Shown in pieces: positions 1 to 4,736 of a DNA stretch of 5,051 bases (position 1 is its first letter; each line of letters begins with the position of its first letter). The DNA is taken from assembly GCA_027619675.1 (NCBI GenBank), contig JAQCHG010000194.1, positions 1-5,051 of the forward strand. The letters are read 5' to 3'. This DNA is from Cyanobacteriota bacterium (GTDB taxonomy: Bacteria > Cyanobacteriota > Cyanobacteriia > Phormidesmidales > Phormidesmidaceae). Below the pieces are notes generated by a model, which worked only from the letters and a program-made list of their open reading frames with translations, did no database searches and was not told the origin of the DNA. The position numbers and the translations under genes are program-made.

Positions 1-726
1 TGGCAAATGATTGGCCAGGTGATCCGCAATCAGGATGGGGCGGTGGCGGCGGAGCAAATTGCTCCCTACCTGGACGATCTAGGCTCCAGTCTGGCTCAGG
101 AGGATGGCGACTACATGCTGCCAGTCCTGACCCGCTTCAACGGCATTCCCCAGGTCAGCCCCCAGGGCAACATCATTTACCACTTTCCAGAACTTCAGGT
201 GATGGCCCGCGATCGCCGTCCCCAACCCGTTTCCGCCTACCTCAAAGAATCCCCCTGGAAGTTCAGTGAGGCCAGCGGCGGCAAGCTGACCCTGGCGGCA
301 GGGCTAGGCATCTTCAACTTCGCAGCGGCGATCGTCCTGGGCATCTTGATGCGCGATCCCCAAATTGTGCAGGAGTTAGGGGGCTTCATCGCCTTTGTCA
401 GCAGTATCTATTGGCTGCTGCTGGGCTACGGGACGGCCTTCTTGGCGGTGCCAGCGGTGCGCTATTTCTGGATCCAGCGAAAAAATAGCCGCATTGTCAA
501 CCGCAATGAGGACCGTCAGTCCCGCGCCGTGGCTCTGAACCAAGCGCCCCCTGAGGTCCAGGACAAGATTGAATATGCCCGCCAGTTCGCTAGCCAGACG
601 GTGGTGAGCGCAGCGGACCTGGCCTACACCACCGAGAAGGACCTGACGGAACAGGAGGCGGAAAACCGCGACAAGCTCGACGCCGAGTGGCTGCGCCGTT
701 TAAACGCCTCTGACCCCAATACTTAA
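1..726 (+). CDS. Conserved cyanobacterial membrane protein of unknown function (5' partial)
   Basis: The frame is open from the first base (Trp-Gln precede the first Met at base 7) and ends with TAA at 724-726, so the true start lies outside the window; 241 residues are visible. Counting from that Met, residues 1-80 are soluble and contain AAEQIAPYLDD and, at about 36-63, DYMLPVLTRFNG followed by VSPQGNIIYHFPELQ, which reads like a small helical or winged-helix-like domain. Two hydrophobic segments follow, at about 94-115 and 124-151, then a basic, highly charged tail of about 85 residues that probably lies in the cytoplasm. I recognise this pattern as typical of a conserved cyanobacterial family with plant chloroplast relatives (from memory, some annotated loosely as iron-sulfur-cluster related), but nothing here shows a cluster ligand or catalytic motif. 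No function is assigned. The downstream ldh gene is convergent, so there is no operon partner on this side. Confidence 0.85.
   Translation, partial: WQMIGQVIRNQDGAVAAEQIAPYLDDLGSSLAQEDGDYMLPVLTRFNGIPQVSPQGNIIYHFPELQVMARDRRPQPVSAYLKESPWKFSEASGGKLTLAAGLGIFNFAAAIVLGILMRDPQIVQELGGFIAFVSSIYWLLLGYGTAFLAVPAVRYFWIQRKNSRIVNRNEDRQSRAVALNQAPPEVQDKIEYARQFASQTVVSAADLAYTTEKDLTEQEAENRDKLDAEWLRRLNASDPNT
209..216. repeat. HIP1 palindrome (first of nine)
   Basis: GCGATCGC occurs here and at 811-818, 1130-1137, 1951-1958, 2183-2190, 2477-2484, 4609-4616, 4674-4681 and 4893-4900. HIP1 is a highly over-represented octamer in many cyanobacterial genomes, found both inside and between genes. It supports the taxonomic assignment; it is not a gene-specific control site. 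Confidence 0.85.
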
Positions 727-885
727 GGGGACTTTTCGGAATGAAGATACCGCCGGAGGTTGGCGTCGAGGTACGAGAGCCAACATTCTGAGCAGGTAAG
801 TTCTTTCTCAGCGATCGCCTAATGTCAGTTCGGGATAATCCTACAGGGCCTACGCAGTCACCATTACTGAAGTTGCCAGCGGTAA

Positions 886-978
886 AACCTCACCGCCTGC
901 GGTACCTCTCCTTGCTAAGGAGAGGTTTATCAAGATGCCTGGATCCCTCTCATTGTTAAGGAGAGGCTAGGTGAGGTT
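886..978. repeat. Foldback (MITE/REP-like) element with duplicated hairpin
   Basis: The outer ends are a perfect 9-bp inverted repeat, AACCTCACC at 886-894 and GGTGAGGTT at 970-978. Inside are three further hairpins: ACCGC/GCGGT with a two-base loop (892-903), a perfect 10-bp stem with a three-base loop (904-926), and a second copy of that hairpin (946-966) with one stem mismatch. The 21-base cores starting at 905 and 946 match at 19 of 21 positions and lie 41 bp apart. Foldback sequences of the CCTCTCC...GGAGAGG...GGTGAGG kind are dispersed in many bacterial genomes, so this is probably one copy of a non-coding repeat family. No clear target-site duplication is visible. It may also act as a bidirectional transcription barrier between the converging genes. 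Confidence 0.65.
905..925. terminator. Perfect 9-bp hairpin, possible weak terminator
   Basis: CCTCTCCTT (905-913) and AAGGAGAGG (917-925) pair perfectly around the loop GCT, and A904/T926 extend the stem to 10 bp. On the plus strand only TTTAT follows, a poor T-run; on the minus strand the hairpin is followed by TACCGC. Termination is therefore only a possibility. The better description is one arm of the surrounding foldback element. Confidence 0.3.
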
Positions 979-1073
979 CTTTAGTATTCTGAGCCCCAGG
1001 TTGGACCTGAAAAGCCGGTTCCTTTCCGCGCCTGTCTCCAGCCATGCTGGGGCTACTGTCTGCCTGCGGCCCA

Positions 1074-2060
1074 TCAAAAGCGGATTTGGTCGATGACCTG
1101 GCGCAAGGTGGCGGCAGAGGCTTGCAGTTGCGATCGCTCCGTTTCATTCAAGCTGACATTCAGCACCCGGTTCACCCCGGTTCTACCCACCACCGAGGGC
1201 AAACTCAGGCACACCTCCCCCAAGCCGACGTGATCGGGCATGAGGGAGCTGACCGTCAGCACTCGATTTTGGTCCCGCAGGATGGCCTGCACAATTTGGG
1301 TCACCGCCAAACCAATGGCATAACTGGTGTAGCCCTTGCGGCGAATGATCTCGTAGGCCGCATTTTTGACTTGCAAAAAGATGTCGTCGAGGGCTGCCCG
1401 TTCCGCAGCGGGGGTGGCTTCGGTGTAGAGGCGGGCTCCAGCAATGTTGGCCTCACTCCAAAAGGGCACCTCGCTATCGCCGTGTTCACCAATGATGTAG
1501 GCATGGAGGCTGCGGGGATCCACCGCCAGCTTTTGGGCCAACAGGTAGCGGAACCGCCCCGTGTCTAACACCGTGCCGGAACCCAGCACCCGACTGTGGG
1601 GCAACCCCGACAGTTGCCACGCGGCATAGGTGAGCACATCCACCGGATTGCTCACCATCAGCAAAATCGCCTCGGGGCAGTGGCGCACCACCTCAGGGAT
1701 CAGTTGTTTAAAAATTTCCACATTCCGCTGCACCAGATCCAGCCGGGTCTCTCCTGGCCTCTGGGCCGCCCCAGCGGTGACGATGACGATGTCGGCCCCG
1801 GTGCCCTCCGCCAGGGTGCCAGCGGTGATGGTGGTGGGCTGCACAAAGGGCATCCCCTGCTGAAGGTCCATGACTTCCCCCTCCAGCTTGTCGCGGTTGA
1901 TGTCCACCAACACCAACTCGTCAAAGGTGTTTTGAATCACCATGGCGTAGGCGATCGCCATGCCCACCTGCCCCGTGCCCACAATCACCCCCTTCAGGGG
2001 TCGCAGAGGATCCACCAGACGGGGGGGCTGGGGATTGTGGCTAAACAGGTGATCCAACAT
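1074..2060 (-). CDS. ldh: L-lactate dehydrogenase, fructose-1,6-bisphosphate-responsive type
   Basis: This 328-residue cytoplasmic enzyme reversibly reduces pyruvate to L-lactate with NADH, a fermentative route that regenerates NAD+. The Rossmann nucleotide motif is VGTGQVG (27-33), with Asp53 ending the second strand as the usual ribose-binding acid. The substrate loop reads AQRPGETR (99-106): Gln100 is the lactate-specific residue where malate dehydrogenases carry Arg, and Arg106 is the mobile-loop catalytic arginine. SNPVDVLTY (137-145), Asp166, Arg169 and the active-site GEHGDSE with His193 are all present. Arg171 and His186 match the two residues (173 and 188 in classical numbering) that bind fructose 1,6-bisphosphate in allosteric bacterial enzymes, so activation by that glycolytic intermediate is predicted. 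Length is normal, with an N-terminal extension of about 15-20 residues. No Shine-Dalgarno sequence precedes the ATG, which is not rare in cyanobacteria. It lies 131 bp downstream of the ATPase gene on the same strand and could be co-transcribed or have its own promoter. Confidence 0.95.
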   Translation of the reverse strand: MLDHLFSHNPQPPRLVDPLRPLKGVIVGTGQVGMAIAYAMVIQNTFDELVLVDINRDKLEGEVMDLQQGMPFVQPTTITAGTLAEGTGADIVIVTAGAAQRPGETRLDLVQRNVEIFKQLIPEVVRHCPEAILLMVSNPVDVLTYAAWQLSGLPHSRVLGSGTVLDTGRFRYLLAQKLAVDPRSLHAYIIGEHGDSEVPFWSEANIAGARLYTEATPAAERAALDDIFLQVKNAAYEIIRRKGYTSYAIGLAVTQIVQAILRDQNRVLTVSSLMPDHVGLGEVCLSLPSVVGRTGVNRVLNVSLNETERSQLQASAATLRQVIDQIRF

Positions 2061-2191
2061 GGGGAGGCACGGGTCTGGGCACGTCGCTCTTATGCTGACA
2101 GCAATCCCCCTGATTCGCTAGCAGCGGCAATACATTCCCGGTCTGTGCCAGGGGCGTGTCATTCGTGACGGGTCACCTACGGGCGATCGCC
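2061..2191 (-). other. Spacer between the ATPase gene and ldh
   Basis: These 131 bp hold a HIP1 site (2183-2190) directly after the ATPase stop codon and a short palindrome (2165-2176). There is no hairpin followed by a T-run, so read-through into ldh is possible. I could not pick a promoter with both -35 and -10 boxes; weak AT-rich matches such as CATAAG on the minus strand are not enough to call one. Confidence 0.4.
2165..2176. promoter_or_regulatory. Palindrome GTGACGGGTCAC upstream of ldh
   Basis: GTGAC and GTCAC form a 5+5 inverted repeat around two bases, about 105 bp upstream of the ldh start codon and 15 bp past the ATPase stop. The half-site spacing (GTGA-N4-TCAC) is two bases shorter than the TGTGA-N6-TCACA of CRP-type sites, and it does not fit the NtcA consensus GTA-N8-TAC. 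It may be an operator for an unknown factor or chance. Confidence 0.25.
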
Positions 2192-2659
2192 TTAGGAAGC
2201 TTCAGCCCCACCGCCATTCCCCTGGAGGGGGATAAAGCAGTCAGGAGGTAAATTGGCCTGGAGCCGCAGGCAATTCTTGCGCCCTTGAATCTTGACCTGA
2301 TACTCCACCTTGTCCATTAGGCGGTTGAGAATTAGCCAGCCATAGCCCCCCTCTTGAAACTGCTCGGGGCCGGGGGGCAAGTAGGTGCCTAAATCAAAGC
2401 CCTGGCCCAAATCCCAGACCTCCAGCAGTAGGGCTTCGGGTTGCAGTTCTAACCGCAAATGGACGGGCAAATCGGGGCGATCGCGGTGGGCATGGCGCAC
2501 CACATTGGAATAGGACTCCACCAAGACTAGGCGCAAGCGGTTTTCCCACTTAGGCCAATCTTGCCAACTGCCCAGTTCCGCCTGGAGACAGCCCAAGAGC
2601 CAAGATTCCACGATGGTTAAAAATTTCAGGTCGCTGGGGATGTGTAGTTCTGTCCGCAT
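2192..2659 (-). CDS. RsbW-like GHKL ATPase (anti-sigma factor / serine kinase type)
   Basis: This 155-residue protein consists of a single HATPase domain of the anti-sigma/serine-kinase class. The N box is LVESYSNVVRHAH with Glu48 and Asn52; the G1 box is DLGQG with Asp83, Gly85 and Gly87; the G2 box is GGYGW at 104-108. There is no dimerisation/phosphoacceptor His domain, so it is not a full sensor kinase. In the known families such proteins bind ATP and either sequester a sigma factor or phosphorylate a Ser/Thr on a STAS-domain antagonist. Its ATG begins 2 bp after the stop of the upstream phosphatase gene, and its Shine-Dalgarno lies inside that gene, so the two are probably made together and act on the same partner with opposite signs. 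Neither a STAS protein nor a sigma factor is in the window, so the direct target is unknown. It might serve purely as a protein kinase rather than an anti-sigma factor. Confidence 0.88.
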   Translation of the reverse strand: MRTELHIPSDLKFLTIVESWLLGCLQAELGSWQDWPKWENRLRLVLVESYSNVVRHAHRDRPDLPVHLRLELQPEALLLEVWDLGQGFDLGTYLPPGPEQFQEGGYGWLILNRLMDKVEYQVKIQGRKNCLRLQANLPPDCFIPLQGNGGGAEAS

Positions 2660-2661
2660 GG

Positions 2662-4371
2662 TTAGAGCACCTCCAGCGCCAGAACAGTCTGGTCATCTTC
2701 CTGATAGTCTTTTTCTCCCTGGATCGCCAGCAGCAGCTTGTCCAGATCGAGGGGGCGGGGTTGATGTTTCAGCAACTGCCAGAGCCCTGTCTGGCGCAGC
2801 ATGGCCATTGCCCCTGGGTTGTCCTTGTCCTGCACGGTGGCCTCCGTGAGGCCGTCGCTGGCCAACAGCAGGGTACCGTCCGACGGCATCACCAACTCAC
2901 CCGCCGCCGCCTTCCACAGGGGCAGGATGCCTAAAGGCACCCCCCGGACCTCCAGATACTGGGGCTCGGTTTCTACACTGGCGGACCACACCATCGGGTA
3001 GATATGGCCTGCATTGGCGTAGGTCAGTTGGCGACTGCCCGGACTATAGCGGGCCAACACCATGGTGATGAAGCAGTTATTTTCCACCAAATCCTCAGAC
3101 AGACTGTGGTTGAGGTTCTGCATCATCTGATCCGGCGGCGGCGGGTTTTCCTGGGACAATTCTCGCCGCAGCACCGAAATGGCGCTGGCCATAAACAGGG
3201 CAGCGGGGACCCCCTTGCCTGAGACATCCCCCACCGCCAACCAAACATCCCCTTGGGGATGGGCAAACACCTCAAAAAAGTCGCCCCCCACCTCCCGCGC
3301 TGGCAGGCAGCGGGCCTGAATTCGTACAGAATCGACGGTGGGCAAACTCTGGCGCAGCAGGTTGGTTTGAATTTGGCGGGCCACCTCTAGCTCTGCCCGC
3401 ATCTGCAAGGTTTGGGCCTGGATGCGCTGGTAAAGACGGGCTTGGGAAATGGCTAGGGCAATTTGTTCTGCAACACTGTCTAGCAGAATTAACGTGTCGT
3501 CAGACCAGTCAGCGGTGGACGCCACCCGATACAGGGATACGGTGGCTAACGGGCGCTGCTGATAGACCAGGGGCATGGTTAAGGCCACCACCGGGGCCGC
3601 TAAATTCTCTAGGGTTTCTAGCTTGCGGTGGTTGCCGACGGTGGTTTGGTCCAGGGTAGAGCCATCGTGGGGGGCGCGATGCCACAGGGGATGGCTGGTT
3701 TCCCAGGCATGGCGCTCAAGGTCGGCCTGGAGGTCCAGGGCTTGCTCGGCGGCGGTGTAGGTAAAAGCTTTGCCGATGATGGGCAGGGGAGCCAGCCCCT
3801 CGGCCTCCGAGTCAGCCCCGTATAACACGGCGTAATCGGCTTTAAAGGTTTTGCCCAGGGTATTGGCGATGGTCTGGAGCATACTGTGGTAGTCCAGGGA
3901 CTCGCGAATCGCCGCCATCACCTCATTGGATAGGGACTCTCGCCGCAGGGCGCGGCTGAGGTCTTTGGTGCGCTGCTTGACGACACGATAGGTTTCCGCC
4001 GCCTGCTGCACCACTGCCTTCAGGTTCTCGGGGCTCCAGGGCTTGGTGATGTACTTAAACACCTTGCCGGAGTTGATGGCCTCCACCAGGTCTTCGACGT
4101 CGGTGTACCCGGTTAAGACAATGCGAATGGTGTCGGGGTAGCGATCAACGGTGCGGCTGAGAAACTCAGTGCCGTTCATGCGGGGCATGCGCTGGTCGGA
4201 AATGATGATTGCCATTTCCCCCTCGGCTTCGAGGAGATCCAGCGCTTTGTAGCCGTTTTCGGCTTTGTAAACGTCAAAGTCGCGACGAAAGGTGCGATAG
4301 AGCAAGTCCAGGTTATCGGGCTCGTCATCTACCACCATCAACTTGAGACTGTCGTCATCCTCCCAGGTCAT
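2662..4371 (-). CDS. Response regulator: receiver - GAF-like - PP2C/SpoIIE phosphatase (RsbU-like)
   Basis: This 569-residue soluble protein is a phosphorelay-controlled serine/threonine phosphatase. Residues 9-125 are a receiver domain with acidic pocket Asp15/Asp16, phospho-acceptor Asp59 in SDQRMP, switch Thr87 and Lys110 in YITKPW. Residues about 145-312 look like a GAF sensor domain (two-helix entry, ADYAVLYG strand, hydrophobic core near 257-283 and closing helix 293-312). A charged helix at 315-343 (AELEVARQIQTNLL) links to the SpoIIE-type PP2C domain. That domain shows VGGDFFEV (361-368), GDVSGKG with metal-binding Asp382, ANAGH (452-456), ASDGLTEA with Asp506, and EDDQT near 558-562 with Asp559/Asp560. 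All expected metal ligands are present, so it should be active. By analogy with RsbU, it would dephosphorylate a STAS-domain antagonist. The start has a good Shine-Dalgarno. It is the first gene of the minus-strand cluster and overlaps no neighbour. The GAF ligand and the cognate histidine kinase are unknown. Confidence 0.92.
   Translation of the reverse strand: MTWEDDDSLKLMVVDDEPDNLDLLYRTFRRDFDVYKAENGYKALDLLEAEGEMAIIISDQRMPRMNGTEFLSRTVDRYPDTIRIVLTGYTDVEDLVEAINSGKVFKYITKPWSPENLKAVVQQAAETYRVVKQRTKDLSRALRRESLSNEVMAAIRESLDYHSMLQTIANTLGKTFKADYAVLYGADSEAEGLAPLPIIGKAFTYTAAEQALDLQADLERHAWETSHPLWHRAPHDGSTLDQTTVGNHRKLETLENLAAPVVALTMPLVYQQRPLATVSLYRVASTADWSDDTLILLDSVAEQIALAISQARLYQRIQAQTLQMRAELEVARQIQTNLLRQSLPTVDSVRIQARCLPAREVGGDFFEVFAHPQGDVWLAVGDVSGKGVPAALFMASAISVLRRELSQENPPPPDQMMQNLNHSLSEDLVENNCFITMVLARYSPGSRQLTYANAGHIYPMVWSASVETEPQYLEVRGVPLGILPLWKAAAGELVMPSDGTLLLASDGLTEATVQDKDNPGAMAMLRQTGLWQLLKHQPRPLDLDKLLLAIQGEKDYQEDDQTVLALEVL
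2669..2674 (-). promoter_or_regulatory. Shine-Dalgarno of the ATPase gene, inside the phosphatase gene
   Basis: On the minus strand GGAGGT lies in the last codons of the phosphatase gene, 9 bases before the ATG at 2657-2659. With the stop at 2662-2664 and only CC between stop and start, this supports the chosen start and translational coupling of the two genes. Confidence 0.75.
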
Positions 4372-4378
4372 GGGGCAG

Positions 4379-4383
4379 TCCTT
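4379..4383 (-). promoter_or_regulatory. Shine-Dalgarno of the phosphatase gene
   Basis: AAGGA on the minus strand sits 7 bases before the ATG at 4369-4371, within TTTTAAGGACTGCCCC. It supports the start used for the response regulator. Confidence 0.6.
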
Positions 4384-4418
4384 AAAATTCCTTTACCAAA
4401 CAGCTTGGAGGGGGCAGA

Positions 4419-4430
4419 CCTGGATCCAGG
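4419..4430. promoter_or_regulatory. Perfect 12-bp palindrome in the phosphatase leader
   Basis: CCTGGATCCAGG is fully self-complementary and lies 48 bp upstream of the phosphatase start codon, a reasonable position for an operator or for an RNA hairpin in the leader. No known regulator consensus was recognised. Confidence 0.3.
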
Positions 4431-4520
4431 GGCAGAGTGCTCGGATCAAGGGGGCTTTGTTAGGGGTCTTTTTCAGGAACGGGTTGCCCATAAGGGACAA
4501 CTGCCTTCCAGAGTGCCCAT

Positions 4521-4537
4521 ATCCTAAGGCAATCCTA
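4521..4537. repeat. Two ATCCTA direct repeats 11 bp apart
   Basis: ATCCTA occurs at 4521-4526 and again at 4532-4537, a start-to-start distance of 11 bp, about one helical turn. Response regulators often bind tandem sites spaced this way, so it is a candidate binding site in the divergent promoter region. The motif is short and could be chance. Confidence 0.3.
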
Positions 4538-4550
4538 CGGTTTGCCCAGG

Positions 4551-4582
4551 AATATCTGTGAAATCAGATCAACTTAGATATT
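4551..4582. promoter_or_regulatory. Inverted repeat AATATCT/AGATATT with competing inner hairpin
   Basis: AATATCT at 4551-4557 and AGATATT at 4576-4582 are perfect inverted copies. An alternative pairing, ATCTG (4554-4558) with CAGAT (4565-4569), shares the left arm, so two mutually exclusive structures are possible. This AT-rich stretch stands out in GC-rich surroundings near the middle of the divergent region, as expected for a promoter or operator. The bound factor is unknown. Confidence 0.4.
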
Positions 4583-4605
4583 GTCAGGCAAAATGGGGCA
4601 GCAAA

Positions 4606-4619
4606 GGGGCGATCGCCCC
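4606..4619. repeat. Extended HIP1 palindrome followed by a T-run
   Basis: GGGGCGATCGCCCC is a 14-bp perfect palindrome built around the HIP1 octamer and is followed on the plus strand by GG and five Ts. As RNA it could form a 5-bp GC stem with a GATC loop and a U-run, which loosely resembles a terminator or attenuator in the leader of the downstream plus-strand gene. The HIP1 core alone explains most of it, so a terminator role is only possible. Confidence 0.35.
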
Positions 4620-4702
4620 GGTTTTTGGGCTTGACCCTGGCCCTGAGGGCGGGGGAGGTTGCCCAACCCGTGCGCGATCGCCCTGGGTGCTTGGCCAACA
4701 CC

Positions 4703-4708
4703 AGGAGG
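4703..4708 (+). promoter_or_regulatory. Strong Shine-Dalgarno that favours an upstream GTG start
   Basis: AGGAGG lies 10 bases before an in-frame GTG at 4719-4721 and 28 bases before the ATG at 4737, too far to serve the latter directly. A weaker GGAGAGA (4721-4727) lies 9 bases before the ATG. The start of the secreted-protein gene is therefore uncertain between the two, and the GTG choice would add six residues before the signal peptide. Confidence 0.45.
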
Positions 4709-4736
4709 AACCAGGGCAGTGGAGAGACCGGAATAC

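Larger units (their letters stand above)
727..1073. other. Convergent intergenic region with hairpins and a foldback repeat
   Basis: This stretch separates two converging genes, and I see no convincing coding region in it. After the stop of the membrane-protein gene there is an imperfect hairpin (GTTGGC at 759-764 with GCCAAC at 779-784, plus an inner TCG/CGA pairing), a weaker CTGAG/CTCAG pair at 788-811, a HIP1 site at 811-818, the foldback element at 886-978, a CAGGT/ACCTG hairpin at 997-1009, and a CTCCAGC/GCTGGGG hairpin near 1037-1053 just beyond the ldh stop. None has a strong T-run, so no classical intrinsic terminator can be named for either gene, although several of these hairpins could help end transcription from both sides. 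Confidence 0.7.
4372..4736. other. Divergent intergenic control region rich in small repeats
   Basis: This region lies between the divergently transcribed phosphatase gene and the secreted-protein gene and must carry both promoters. No convincing protein-coding frame is seen before about 4719. It contains a perfect palindrome CCTGGATCCAGG (4419-4430), a bulged hairpin GTTGCCC/GGGACAAC (4483-4501), a pair of ATCCTA direct repeats, an AATATCT/AGATATT inverted repeat, an extended HIP1 palindrome followed by five Ts, a GGTTG/CAACC palindrome (4657-4668) and a second HIP1 site (4674-4681). I could not define a -35/-10 pair with confidence on either strand. Confidence 0.6.

Noticed and set aside
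886..978. CRISPR-like repeats
   Set aside because: There are only two hairpin copies, each self-complementary, with one 20-bp gap; there is no array and no cas gene. A foldback repeat explains it better.
1044..1568. 174-residue plus-strand open frame opposite ldh
   Set aside because: It runs antisense to a gene with complete, well-recognised motifs; its composition (many His, Gln, Gly) is that of a complementary-strand shadow, and no domain is recognisable.
1074..2060. Malate dehydrogenase as an alternative call
   Set aside because: The substrate loop has AQRPGETR with Gln at the discriminating position, where malate dehydrogenases have Arg, and the FBP-site residues are those of lactate dehydrogenases.
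1596..2168. 190-residue plus-strand open frame opposite the N-terminal half of ldh
   Set aside because: It is a shadow of the ldh coding strand, rich in His and Gln as expected from complementing its codons, with no ribosome binding site or domain.
2165..2176. CRP- or NtcA-type site upstream of ldh
   Set aside because: The half-site spacing and sequence do not fit either consensus; it is kept only as an unassigned palindrome.
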